Program-made: the position numbers and the translations under genes
The notes under the pieces: model-generated
Database searches by the model: none
The model's input: the letters and a program-made list of their open reading frames with translations, nothing else
What the model was told of the DNA's origin: nothing
From: Prevotella sp. CAG:1320
Lineage (GTDB): Bacteria > Bacteroidota > Bacteroidia > Bacteroidales > Bacteroidaceae
Reading direction: 5' to 3'
Assembly (NCBI GenBank): GCA_000435635.1
Contig: FR882134.1
Span: 1-40,128 of the forward strand
DNA length: 40,128 nt
Shown here: positions 1-7,726 of the stretch, one piece after another
Layout: every line of letters begins with the position of its first letter
How positions within the stretch are numbered: the stretch's first letter is position 1

Positions 1-75
1 AGATATGCGCAGTTTGCAATGACAGATTATGTGCACAAGCCGAGATTCATCGAACTCATGTTAAATACACGGTAA
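1..75. repeat. Possible dispersed-element fragment at window edge
   Basis: The first 75 bases carry GATATGCGCA at 2-11 and a segment at 33-71 that resembles 7526-7564, with about 27 of 39 positions identical. Read in related frames, the two segments give similar peptides (AQxxIxRxHVxYT), although neither lies in a credible gene. An open frame running in from the window edge stops at 73-75, so this could instead be the 3' end of an unseen gene. Low certainty. Confidence 0.3.
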
Positions 76-92
76 TCTTCATATACGCGACA

Positions 93-132
93 AAAAAATG
101 TCCGTTTCCCCACGAAAGATGGGGAAACGGAC
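93..132 (-). terminator. Intrinsic terminator of the fimbrial cluster
   Basis: A perfect 12-bp stem (GTCCGTTTCCCC at 100-111 paired with 121-132) encloses a 9-nt loop. On the minus strand it is followed by a run of seven T (93-99 read in reverse). It lies about 150 nt downstream of the last minus-strand fimbrillin gene and is oriented to end that transcript. Confidence 0.85.
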
Positions 133-280
133 TTGCACTAGATCACAAACGTACATGCTTGATTATCAATTCGCAATGCTTAATGCGTCTCCGCCTCACG
201 GCGAAGGGCGCACGTTACTTGACAATCAGCTTTTATGTTGCATTGTTATTCACTGTCTTTGCTCTTCATAAAGTTTCTTG

Positions 281-3025
281 CTATTCCTTAAACGGCCTTA
301 CGGGGCGCGCCATAGTCTGTGTACCTTGAAAACCGATGGTATATGAGGCTATTTTAGTAATTGAACCGTCTTGATTTACTTCATCTTCACGTCGTATGAC
401 AAAAGAATATGATGTGCCGTTAGACTGAGCCGCATTAGTCCAATAATATACGCCGTACATCGCCCACAAACTGCCTGGACCACTTCCAAGGTTGCCACGG
501 TTGGAACGCTGCCCCGTAGCGGTAAACGGAATACAATCACCTTGGTCGTTTTTCTTTGTATAGACATGATACTGGTATGGCGTTGCAGAATCAATATAAC
601 CGTTTAATGTTCCACATACATTGTCCGATGTCGCACCACCATCCACGAACACGCTGAAAGCCCTTGGCACAGGCACTTTAAAGCCCTTGGGCGAAGGGTC
701 GTACACTGTTTTCCTTGAACTTGCCACCCATATATTTTTTTCCGTGCCATCAACGTTCCAAAGCTTGGGAGAATATGCGGCATCTGTGAGCCACGCAGTA
801 GAAGAATACGTTGCATTTTGGACGTAATACACGTTCGGGTGCTTGATACCGTCAGCACTTGTCACCCAGCCAGGTTGTGTCTTGTATAAATAGTCGTCAG
901 TCGGCGTATCCAATCGCCTGTAATCATTAACTCCTGTCTTGTCACGGTTCTTCAAAGCGACAATCGGGTCTTTGCGTCCCCACTGGTAATAAGTAGAGCC
1001 GGCATCCTTATAGTCAAACGTTTCGCCGACTTGCGTCACGGTCATTGTCTTCTCCTCGCCCGTCTTCTTTTGCTTGAAAGTGAATTTGAACTCGCGCGGG
1101 TCATAGTAAACCTGCTTGCCGTCAACCCATCCAAGGTTGCTTGACATCATGTCGTATGTCGCACCATTGCTCCAATCATCCACCTTGTGAGTTTTGTTTA
1201 TGTTACGCTCCGTCACCCAGATATGCCAACTCCACATGATGGTGCCGCTGGCATCACGCACTGCCACGATGGCGTTGGCCTGCTGTATGTAATCCTTGTT
1301 TATAGTAAACACGAGGTAATCACCATCAAGATGGACATCATTGAACATGTAGAAGCCGTCACTCCATACGAGCGTGGCATCTTTAGGCGTGCCGCTGCTC
1401 TTAATCCACGGATCGATTATATGTTCGTTCTTGTAATCAACAAAATGGCTGTCACTGTATGCTTGCCGGTTGGGACTTCCGTTGACAATCGCGTTGCCGT
1501 ACACTAACGGCAGCTTGTAAGTTCCGGCGGCATTTACCACATAACAGTTGGCAGTCGTCATGCTGCCTCCTTCAGTAGACAGGTCGTATGGACTTCCGGG
1601 GCTTCCCTTGGTGGCATTCTCCTTCAATTGTGTATCAGCACTACAAGATGTATGCATCACGGTTTTAGCTACACCAATGTCATAACCTTTCCATTGGTCA
1701 TTGCTTATGCCTTCGCCTTTCCACGTAAATGTTGTTACGTAACCTTTAGGATTATCTAAAGGCTTATCTTCGGAGACAGTTACATCCGTCACTTCCCAAG
1801 GCACAGCTTCTTTAACTGACGGGTTCTGCGTGCGGTAACGGTAGCTTTTCACTTGGTAAACATCCGAAGTTTTACCGAGCGGCAGGGTTATCGAAGGCGT
1901 TACGTCAAACACATACGTCCAGTTGATTGACTCTGAAGAGATTTTGTATGTATAGATGTTTCCTGCCTTCCATTCCGTGAGGTTGCCGCTGGCGAGCTTG
2001 CCCTCAAGCGTATGTTGGAAGCCGTCCTTGGTGGTCGTAAGGTTAACCTCCACCGTTGCGCCTTCGAGCTGCTGGGGAATCATCATGAATGTGGTTTCGG
2101 GATTTACGTCGGTGATGTCTTGCTCGCCCGTCTGCTGGTCGTTCAGCGGTACATCGAACGTCTGCGTAAAGTCTTTTTTATCTCCTAAATTATTCCAAGC
2201 AAACGTGCCGCTTGGCTTGTCCTCGCCTTTCCCATCTTTACCGGCTGGCGTGAAGGTGCACTCGCCTGCGCCGTAAAGTCCTTTCAGGGTGATGCGGTTT
2301 ATGGTGCATCCTGCTATGTCGTTAGCAACGAACTTAACGGCGGCCAGGGCGTGGGCGAACTCTAAGGGCACGTTGCCCCGCTCGTTGGTAGTAGAGCGGC
2401 TGCATGCGGCGTATGCGAACATTATGTCGGGCTGCGCCACGGCGTCCTCGCCGTTGTTCGTTGGCACGGTGTAGCTGAAGCGCATCGTGTGGTCGGCTCT
2501 GTTTATGGTTAGCGCGCCGTTATCAAACTGCTTGTTGTTTTTGAACAAATACGGAGCGTATGCGTAGAAGTCGAGCGTCTGGTCTTCGGGCCAATAGCGC
2601 ACTCCGTCGCTCGGCGACCATGCTCCGTTGGCGTATCCGTCAACTTTCTCGTTGCTCATATACAGTTTGCCGTCCTCCGTGTAGGCGGTAACGCCGAAGT
2701 TCTTGCACTTTTCATGGAAGTTTTTCGAATTGATGGGAACGCCTCGCGTCCCGGCCATTGCTTCCTTGCTTACCGTCGCCGTGTTGGCATCTATTGACGC
2801 GTGGAGATAAAGCGTGTCGCTACCGCCCTCGCCGAGCATCACCACCGGGGAGTCGGCATACTGCGTGGCGCGCGTCGATGGCGCGCCGTCGGCATCAGCG
2901 TCCACGCCGAACTTGATGACATTACTGTCAACATGCGTATAGTCATCCATTACCTCGCACGACACCATCACCACTGACGACACGGCCAACGCCCATGCCT
3001 TAATCAGCAAACTGTTGTTTTTCAT
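281..3025 (-). CDS. Large fimbrillin-like lipoprotein with FISUMP-like C-terminus
   Basis: A 914-residue predicted surface lipoprotein. The signal peptide ends in a lipobox with Cys23 (SVVMVSC). Residues of about 30-370 look like a Bacteroidetes fimbrillin/Mfa-like domain, including the family phrase RYWPEDQTLDFYAYAP. The C-terminal third contains DPSPKGFKVPVP followed later by YYWTNAAQ and a serine-rich ending, which resembles the FISUMP (major paralogous) domain. The likely role is a tip or anchor subunit of a fimbria-like structure. I chose ATG 3025 over GTG 3028 because GGAGG lies 9 nt upstream. It is the last gene of the minus-strand cluster. The fold assignment is by pattern only. This protein is far longer than ordinary fimbrillins, so a tip adhesin is as likely as a structural subunit. 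Confidence 0.8.
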   Translation of the reverse strand: MKNNSLLIKAWALAVSSVVMVSCEVMDDYTHVDSNVIKFGVDADADGAPSTRATQYADSPVVMLGEGGSDTLYLHASIDANTATVSKEAMAGTRGVPINSKNFHEKCKNFGVTAYTEDGKLYMSNEKVDGYANGAWSPSDGVRYWPEDQTLDFYAYAPYLFKNNKQFDNGALTINRADHTMRFSYTVPTNNGEDAVAQPDIMFAYAACSRSTTNERGNVPLEFAHALAAVKFVANDIAGCTINRITLKGLYGAGECTFTPAGKDGKGEDKPSGTFAWNNLGDKKDFTQTFDVPLNDQQTGEQDITDVNPETTFMMIPQQLEGATVEVNLTTTKDGFQHTLEGKLASGNLTEWKAGNIYTYKISSESINWTYVFDVTPSITLPLGKTSDVYQVKSYRYRTQNPSVKEAVPWEVTDVTVSEDKPLDNPKGYVTTFTWKGEGISNDQWKGYDIGVAKTVMHTSCSADTQLKENATKGSPGSPYDLSTEGGSMTTANCYVVNAAGTYKLPLVYGNAIVNGSPNRQAYSDSHFVDYKNEHIIDPWIKSSGTPKDATLVWSDGFYMFNDVHLDGDYLVFTINKDYIQQANAIVAVRDASGTIMWSWHIWVTERNINKTHKVDDWSNGATYDMMSSNLGWVDGKQVYYDPREFKFTFKQKKTGEEKTMTVTQVGETFDYKDAGSTYYQWGRKDPIVALKNRDKTGVNDYRRLDTPTDDYLYKTQPGWVTSADGIKHPNVYYVQNATYSSTAWLTDAAYSPKLWNVDGTEKNIWVASSRKTVYDPSPKGFKVPVPRAFSVFVDGGATSDNVCGTLNGYIDSATPYQYHVYTKKNDQGDCIPFTATGQRSNRGNLGSGPGSLWAMYGVYYWTNAAQSNGTSYSFVIRREDEVNQDGSITKIASYTIGFQGTQTMARPVRPFKE

Positions 3026-3072
3026 CACACAAATCCTCCGTATTTACAAATACTGCATTCGTCTTTATATAA

Positions 3073-3103
3073 GCCGGGTGGGGAACATTCAGCCCCACCC
3101 GGC
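3073..3103 (-). terminator. Strong hairpin between the two fimbrillin genes
   Basis: An 11-bp perfect stem (GCCGGGTGGGG at 3073-3083 paired with 3093-3103) has a 9-nt loop. On the minus strand only TTATATAAAG follows, a poor U-tract. It may therefore be a partial terminator or an mRNA-stabilising hairpin that lowers expression of the large fimbrillin relative to the 397-residue one. Confidence 0.6.
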
Positions 3104-3184
3104 CTGAACATGCTACATTGACATCAAGTCAAATGATCGAATATATGTGGGCAACGCCCATTTCCTTTTTTATTCGTCAGACAA

Positions 3185-4378
3185 TTATTCACCGCCAGTA
3201 GTGGGATATTCAGCATCAATGTCCGTATTGCCGCCAGTAAGGAAGTCGTCAACTGTTATGTCAAACTTGATAGGCACGAACTCCGGCTGGTCGGGATCCG
3301 GGTCTTCGGGGTCATATCCGCCACCGCCTTCACCGAATATAAGCGTGTAGATATATTTCTTGCCTTGCGCCCAGTTGAATGCGGCGGGAACGGCGAGCCA
3401 AGCACCTTCTGCGCTCTCGCTACCCCAAACAAGCTGCTCGTTGTTACTTTCGCTGTAAACACCGTCGCCCTTTGCAATGTTGTAAACGCGGCACTTGATA
3501 GATATGCTGGAACCTGTTGCTTCAGCCAATGCAGTTGCTGCATCCCATGCATCCGTAGTCTGCGGCAGAAGAACCATAGCTTGTGTTTTATCAGCTGAAG
3601 TTACATCTTTAACAGCATTGAGGTTTCCTCCATCAGAAGAGAGCTTGATCGGCTCTGTGAAATCGACCTCATAGCTTGTCTTTCCGCTCGTGCCAGACCA
3701 TTTTCCTATACCGGCATTTTTACCAGTGTAATCATTTACGTTGTCTTCAGGATTAAGGACTTGAGTAGAAGTGGTTACGCTCGGGAATTCAAACGTACCG
3801 GTATTCTGCACGTTGTCAACACGTATTCCGTAGATTTCAACGTAAATCTTCTGGCTTGCATTCTTAGCCTTGAACACGATTTGTGAGAGAGCGTGGCGGA
3901 AGTTGAGACTAACCGGGGTGCTCTGCTTTGTCGCACCTGTAGTAACCGCGTAAAGCAGGTCTTCCTGAGCAGCTACAGTGTTGTTCACAACATAGTTCTC
4001 AAACTTGGCTGTCGACGTTACACCTGCCGACCAAACATATTTGTCATTGCCACCGGCATGGGCATAAAAGTCAACAGTTGCTTTTTCATCTTCAGGCCAA
4101 TAACGCGGAGTACCGTTGTTAACCCACACGCCATTTTCCAATTTGTACTCGTCGTTCTGAATGTAGTTCTTGCCACCGCTTACAGCCGACACATTGAACG
4201 AGTTAGGCTTATTGTTGCTTTCATAGATGTCAGCCGCGCGCGAAGCACTGTTCGTGATGGCGGTGAACTTGATTTCGTCACCGTCGTGATTAACATCGAC
4301 GATGTCATCCTGTGAGCAAGACCCCAGCATCAGCAGGAGTCCGGCTGCCAAAAAATAATACTTTTTCATCTTTTTCAT
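3185..4378 (-). CDS. Fimbrillin family lipoprotein
   Basis: A 397-residue predicted lipoprotein with signal peptide and lipobox LLLMLGSC (Cys21). The mature protein has the fimbrillin/Mfa1-like pattern: EIKFTAITNSASRA near the N-terminus, PRYWPEDEKATVDFYAHAGG at about 90-110, NFRHALSQIVFKAKN around 165-180, and a C-terminal strand-rich segment ending in DIDAEYPTTGGE. Such proteins are exported as lipoproteins and assembled into fimbriae, often after gingipain-like processing (family knowledge). It sits between the DUF5119 gene and the large fimbrillin and is probably co-transcribed with both. Two ATGs are possible (4378 or 4369); both leave the lipobox intact. It is probably the main structural subunit of the cluster. 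Confidence 0.85.
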   Translation of the reverse strand: MKKMKKYYFLAAGLLLMLGSCSQDDIVDVNHDGDEIKFTAITNSASRAADIYESNNKPNSFNVSAVSGGKNYIQNDEYKLENGVWVNNGTPRYWPEDEKATVDFYAHAGGNDKYVWSAGVTSTAKFENYVVNNTVAAQEDLLYAVTTGATKQSTPVSLNFRHALSQIVFKAKNASQKIYVEIYGIRVDNVQNTGTFEFPSVTTSTQVLNPEDNVNDYTGKNAGIGKWSGTSGKTSYEVDFTEPIKLSSDGGNLNAVKDVTSADKTQAMVLLPQTTDAWDAATALAEATGSSISIKCRVYNIAKGDGVYSESNNEQLVWGSESAEGAWLAVPAAFNWAQGKKYIYTLIFGEGGGGYDPEDPDPDQPEFVPIKFDITVDDFLTGGNTDIDAEYPTTGGE

Positions 4379-4412
4379 CTTTTTGAAGTTAAAAAGTTAA
4401 ACATATAAGTCG

Positions 4413-5420
4413 TTAAAGAATAATGTCGTCTTCCACTATCTCCCAATCGTCCACGGACGGGTCGAAGCCGTGTCCGTTCTCTATCGGGTCAGGCAGGTTG
4501 AGTCCGTCGATGATGAGGTGCACGTGCCTGAAGTCGGGCGCGTTGTGCACTTGTTCCGTTACGTCGAGGTTTTCGGAGTCTTTGTAGCAGTACTTCGCGC
4601 CATCGTCCATGACGACGTAGAACACCATCTTGTGCGGGTCGGGGTTCTCAAGGTGATGACCGAAGGTGTAGAACTTGCCTACAACGGTTGACTCGCCGCC
4701 GGCACGCGCCTCGAACGGCAGCGTGACGGGCTCGCGGCCAAGCTCCTCGGTAGAGAAGGTCAGGATGCCTGACATGCCTGAGATTGTGCCGCACATCTGC
4801 GTCATGTGCTTCAGGTTGGTGACATTGCGCACCTCGTAGGTGTACGTACATACCAGCTCGTGCGGGAAGAGGGTTATCACCAGCTCGTCATTGCTCACCT
4901 TCACGTCGTCGTCACCCGGCTTCACGCAGATGTAGCTAACGCCGTCCTCGGTCACGTCGATGTCGGTGGCGGTGCAGCCCCACATCATGTCGGGGCAGAT
5001 TACCACGCGCTCGTCCTCGGTATCGGCGGCTCTGGGAGCGTAGTTGGCTCCGTTGCCGTAGATGGGCTCGAGCACGTTGCCCTCACGTGTGAACACGCCG
5101 TGTGTCATGAAGTCGTCAGTGTTGAAGAACTGCACGGCCTCGGTGTCGTTGTTGAAACATATCACCCTGTACTTGCCTACCTTCAGGTCTACCTCTCCTC
5201 CTGTGGTGTTGTTGAAATCGAATCGCTGTCCGCTTCCGCCCTCCAGCGGGTAGAAGTACACGCACATGCCGTCAGGGTCGGCCTGCGGAGCGTCCCTCCA
5301 GTCGAATTCCACCCTTATGGTGACGGTGTGCGGGTGGTGGTAACACAGTTCCTTGTGCTCGCACGACGCGAGGACGAGGGTCATTGCAGCTATATAAAAA
5401 AGATAATAGAGCCTTTTCAT
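4413..5420 (-). CDS. DUF5119 / FimB-Mfa2-like lipoprotein
   Basis: A 335-residue predicted lipoprotein with signal sequence MKRLYYLFYIAAMTLVLASC (Cys20). The N-terminal half (YHHPHTVTIRVEFDWRDAP, VYFYPLEGG, GKYRVICFNNDTE) matches what I know of DUF5119, a family found beside fimbrillins and related to FimB/Mfa2 anchor or assembly proteins. An in-frame upstream extension exists, but I chose ATG 5420 because GGAGGTGG lies just upstream and the signal peptide begins there. The DUF3575 gene ends 14 bp upstream. The likely role is to anchor or limit the length of the fimbria; no enzymatic motif is visible. Confidence 0.8.
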   Translation of the reverse strand: MKRLYYLFYIAAMTLVLASCEHKELCYHHPHTVTIRVEFDWRDAPQADPDGMCVYFYPLEGGSGQRFDFNNTTGGEVDLKVGKYRVICFNNDTEAVQFFNTDDFMTHGVFTREGNVLEPIYGNGANYAPRAADTEDERVVICPDMMWGCTATDIDVTEDGVSYICVKPGDDDVKVSNDELVITLFPHELVCTYTYEVRNVTNLKHMTQMCGTISGMSGILTFSTEELGREPVTLPFEARAGGESTVVGKFYTFGHHLENPDPHKMVFYVVMDDGAKYCYKDSENLDVTEQVHNAPDFRHVHLIIDGLNLPDPIENGHGFDPSVDDWEIVEDDIIL

Positions 5421-5434
5421 TTTTCCACCTCCTT

Positions 5435-6691
5435 CTATTTTTTGTTGTAATTGCCGCGTCCTATCAACCATACGAGCGACACCTCCACCTTCGTAGGACC
5501 GAAGTAATGCAGGTTCTTGGTGGCCTGCCATACGTAGCACTGGTCAATGGGAATATATTCGTAATACTTGCCTCCGAGATAGCCTATGCCCGCGGAAAAG
5601 TCGATGTTGAGCCTGCGGGCGATGGGGAGGGAGTAGCCATACTCGATGCCTCCGCCGAAGCAGGCACGGTCGAAGATGTCGCCGCCAGGCTCTCCACCCA
5701 TGTATCCACGTCCGCCAAGCTCGAAGTCGAAGGTCTGCACCTGTGCGTACAGGCCCAAGTGGTGTCCTGTGAGAGGCTTCTCCTTCGCGGCTCGGCCAAA
5801 CCATTTTCTAAGAGTGATGTCTCCTCCGTAGGTGCGCCAATACCAGTGCGAGGGATCTGACTTCCACCAACCGTACATCCAGTTGCCGCCCAAGCTCCAG
5901 TCCTTGCCGAGGTAGAACTCCACGCCCACGTTGGGAACGAGGAGCGCATCGTACAGCATGTTGGTTTTTACGGCCATATAGAATGGTTTCTTCATGACCA
6001 CAGGCGTGGTTATTGTAAGCCGTGGAGCGGGCGCGGGGGTTATGCATGTCGGTATGCCGTTTAGCGGCGTTAACTTCATGGGGTTGCGTACGCGCTGGTA
6101 CCAGAGGTATGTGCTTGACGCTCTCAGTTCGGGGAAGAGCACACGATACATATATTTATAAGGCTTGCCGCCCTTGAAGCGGGACAGGCGGACGACATTG
6201 TTGTCAGCCGCTTTCTCTCCGCCTTCTACCCTGCGCAGTATGTCACGCAGGAAGGCGAGCGTCTCCTTACGGTAAGGCACGTTGGGGTCAGCTTCAACGA
6301 GGCGCACAAGTCCTTGCCAGTCGCGTCCGAGGAACTTGAACACGGTGAGCGAGTCGGGCAGTTCGCCATAGCTTTCAAGATAGTTGAATATGCGCTTCGC
6401 GCGGTTGGCCGAGAGCCTGCGATTGTGCATGATGCTACCCTCGGGCGAGGCACCGCCGACCACGAGGACTTTCCGCAGCCTGTAGATGGAGTCAGCATAG
6501 TCGGACTTGAGTTTGCCGATGATGTTGTCGAGCACGGCTTTATTGTCGCGTATTGACATGTCAAGGGTAGAGTAGTCCTGGCGGAAATATATTTTCACAG
6601 AGTCGCGTATGGACTCTTGCGCAAAGGTCTTGCAGGATGGCGACATCGCCGCCGCTACCGCGCCAAGTATCAGGAATAGAATATTTCTCAT
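5435..6691 (-). CDS. DUF3575 domain outer-membrane protein of fimbrial cluster
   Basis: A 418-residue exported protein with signal peptide 1-24 (cleavage probably after TFAQ). Residues of about 30-200 contain VLVVGGASPEGS and NRRLSANRAKRIFNYL, an OmpA/peptidoglycan-binding-like arrangement. The C-terminal part begins with MAVKTNMLYDALLVPNVGVE, the hallmark of DUF3575, and continues as repeated aromatic strands (WMYGWWKSDPSHWYWRTYGG) typical of an outer-membrane barrel. DUF3575 proteins are commonly encoded next to fimbrillin genes in Bacteroidales. It is the first intact gene of the minus-strand cluster. Its exact role is unknown; an outer-membrane platform or wall-tethering function is my inference. 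Confidence 0.85.
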   Translation of the reverse strand: MRNILFLILGAVAAAMSPSCKTFAQESIRDSVKIYFRQDYSTLDMSIRDNKAVLDNIIGKLKSDYADSIYRLRKVLVVGGASPEGSIMHNRRLSANRAKRIFNYLESYGELPDSLTVFKFLGRDWQGLVRLVEADPNVPYRKETLAFLRDILRRVEGGEKAADNNVVRLSRFKGGKPYKYMYRVLFPELRASSTYLWYQRVRNPMKLTPLNGIPTCITPAPAPRLTITTPVVMKKPFYMAVKTNMLYDALLVPNVGVEFYLGKDWSLGGNWMYGWWKSDPSHWYWRTYGGDITLRKWFGRAAKEKPLTGHHLGLYAQVQTFDFELGGRGYMGGEPGGDIFDRACFGGGIEYGYSLPIARRLNIDFSAGIGYLGGKYYEYIPIDQCYVWQATKNLHYFGPTKVEVSLVWLIGRGNYNKK

Positions 6692-6714
6692 GTCGTTGCT
6701 GGTTAGTTAAACAT

Positions 6715-6897
6715 TCAATTATTCACCGCATGACCGAAGCGAGCCGCCTGACATCCAGTGCGCCATGCTGTCTCTCTTCCTATATTGGAAGTTGAAGTAG
6801 CCCAGTATAGCGCATTGGTCTTGGCGGCCACGTTTTGTGTCTGGCAGGTGAAGACACCCGCCAACAGGAGCCGTGTGGAAATGAGAATCCGTTTCAT
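6715..6897 (-). pseudogene. Truncated DUF3575 gene remnant
   Basis: A 60-codon frame with signal-like MKRILISTRLLLAGVFTC followed by QNVAAKTNALYWATSTSNIGRE. The core KTNALYWATxTxNIGxE is the start of the DUF3575 domain and parallels KTNMLYDALLVPNVGVE in the neighbouring intact gene. The domain normally continues for well over 100 residues of barrel strands. Here it stops about 25 residues later in unrelated sequence. It lies 23 bp upstream of the intact DUF3575 gene on the same strand. It is most likely a deletion remnant of a second copy; a functional short peptide is unlikely. Confidence 0.65.
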
Positions 6898-7309
6898 CTT
6901 AATATATAATTATACAGTCTATTGTTTTTTTCCTTCCTATTCCTTTCTTCCCGTGGAAGCCGCTTTTAGCTCCCAAAACTATCCTATTTGAGATGCGGAA
7001 TTAACATTCATGCGTAATTCGGAGTCAAAAGTATGAAAAAGTCTTATCATTACCCCCCCGAAGCGTTAAAAAACATTAATAACGTTATTTGAGAAGTATT
7101 TTTTGTTTAATTGCCCGTTTAATATATCTTAATATGAAAGTCAGAGATTGCAAAAGGGGTGTATGGGTGTACACTTTACAACTTGTTTGCGGGGAGGTGA
7201 AATTGTTCCGGATTTCCCGTAAAACATGTGTCATGGTGTTTGCGTGCCTTTTCTCGTTCGGCATGAAGAAGGCTCCGAATAGTGGCAGCGGGATTTTTTC
7301 TTAAGATAT
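6898..7309. other. Intergenic region upstream of fimbrial cluster
   Basis: This stretch holds the candidate minus-strand promoter and the C7 tract. A 71-codon plus-strand frame at 7089-7304 shows no recognisable domain, no signal peptide and no good ribosome site, so I do not call it a gene. Nothing else is supported here. Confidence 0.6.
7026..7033 (-). promoter_or_regulatory. Candidate -7 element of the fimbrial operon promoter
   Basis: TACTTTTG on the minus strand matches the Bacteroidetes -7 consensus TAnnTTTG. It lies about 130 nt upstream of the DUF3575 remnant and reads toward the fimbrial cluster. No clear -33 TTTG is present; a run of seven G (minus strand, 7053-7059) occupies that distance instead. 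Confidence 0.45.
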
Positions 7310-7341
7310 TTTGGCGGTTCCAAACTTTCTTTATACCTTTG
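7310..7341 (+). promoter_or_regulatory. Promoter of the TPP riboswitch transcript
   Basis: TTTG at 7310-7313 and TACCTTTG at 7334-7341 are separated by 20 bp, a full match to the Bacteroidetes sigma-ABfr promoter. Transcription should start near 7348, just before the riboswitch aptamer. Confidence 0.75.
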
Positions 7342-7359
7342 CCGCCGGTTAGCAAACTG

Positions 7360-7442
7360 CTAGCTAAGGGGTGCTCGCTGATTGGCGGGCTGAGATTAGA
7401 CCCATAGAACCTGAAACGGGTAATGCCGGCGCAGGGATTCCG
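7360..7442 (+). ncRNA. TPP riboswitch (THI element), orphan
   Basis: The conserved THI-box blocks occur in order: GGGGTGC, GGCTGAGA, ACCC, GAACCTGA, GGGTAATGCCGGCG, then AGGGA. Together they form the thiamin-pyrophosphate-binding core of both aptamer arms. The closing P1 helix is hard to draw with the flanking bases and may be weakened. A T6 tract follows at 7447-7452. No thiamine synthesis or uptake gene follows: the next gene is a GldB-like lipoprotein with its own promoter 240 nt downstream. Confidence 0.9.
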
Positions 7443-7681
7443 CATCTTTTTTCCCCCCTTTGGTATATAGTGATATAATAAAAGGACTCATGAGAAAGAG
7501 ACTATATGAAAAGGATTTTAGATATGCGCAAAACACAATTCGTCGAATTCACGTTACTTACACATGATATCGCATGATGATAGAAAGGGCTCAATTACTC
7601 CCCAAGTATTTCCATTGTGCCGAAAGAAGCGCTTGTAGGTTAAATATAATTAGCAAATAATATCACTTTTTTAGCATAAAA
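7443..7681. other. Gap where a riboswitch-controlled gene would be expected
   Basis: After the TPP aptamer this gap contains only a short frame beginning near 7490 (MRKRLYEKDFRYAQNTIRRIHVTYT) that stops within about 27 codons. Part of it (7526-7564) resembles 33-71 at the window start. I see no thi, pnuT or TonB-receptor sequence in any frame. Confidence 0.6.
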
Positions 7682-7713
7682 TTTGGAACTATGGGAAAAT
7701 AAGTGTATATTTG
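7682..7713 (+). promoter_or_regulatory. Promoter of gldB-dpp4
   Basis: TTTG at 7682-7685 and TATATTTG at 7706-7713 with exact 20-bp spacing match the Bacteroidetes promoter. The start of transcription is expected near 7720. Confidence 0.75.
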
Positions 7714-7726
7714 CAAACAATAACCG

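Noticed and set aside
4806..5450. 214-codon plus-strand open frame antisense to the DUF5119 gene
   Set aside because: Its composition is that of a shadow frame; the opposite strand encodes a clear lipoprotein with a good ribosome site.
7089..7304. 71-codon plus-strand open frame
   Set aside because: It has no recognisable domain, signal peptide or ribosome site, and it ends in the promoter region of the riboswitch.
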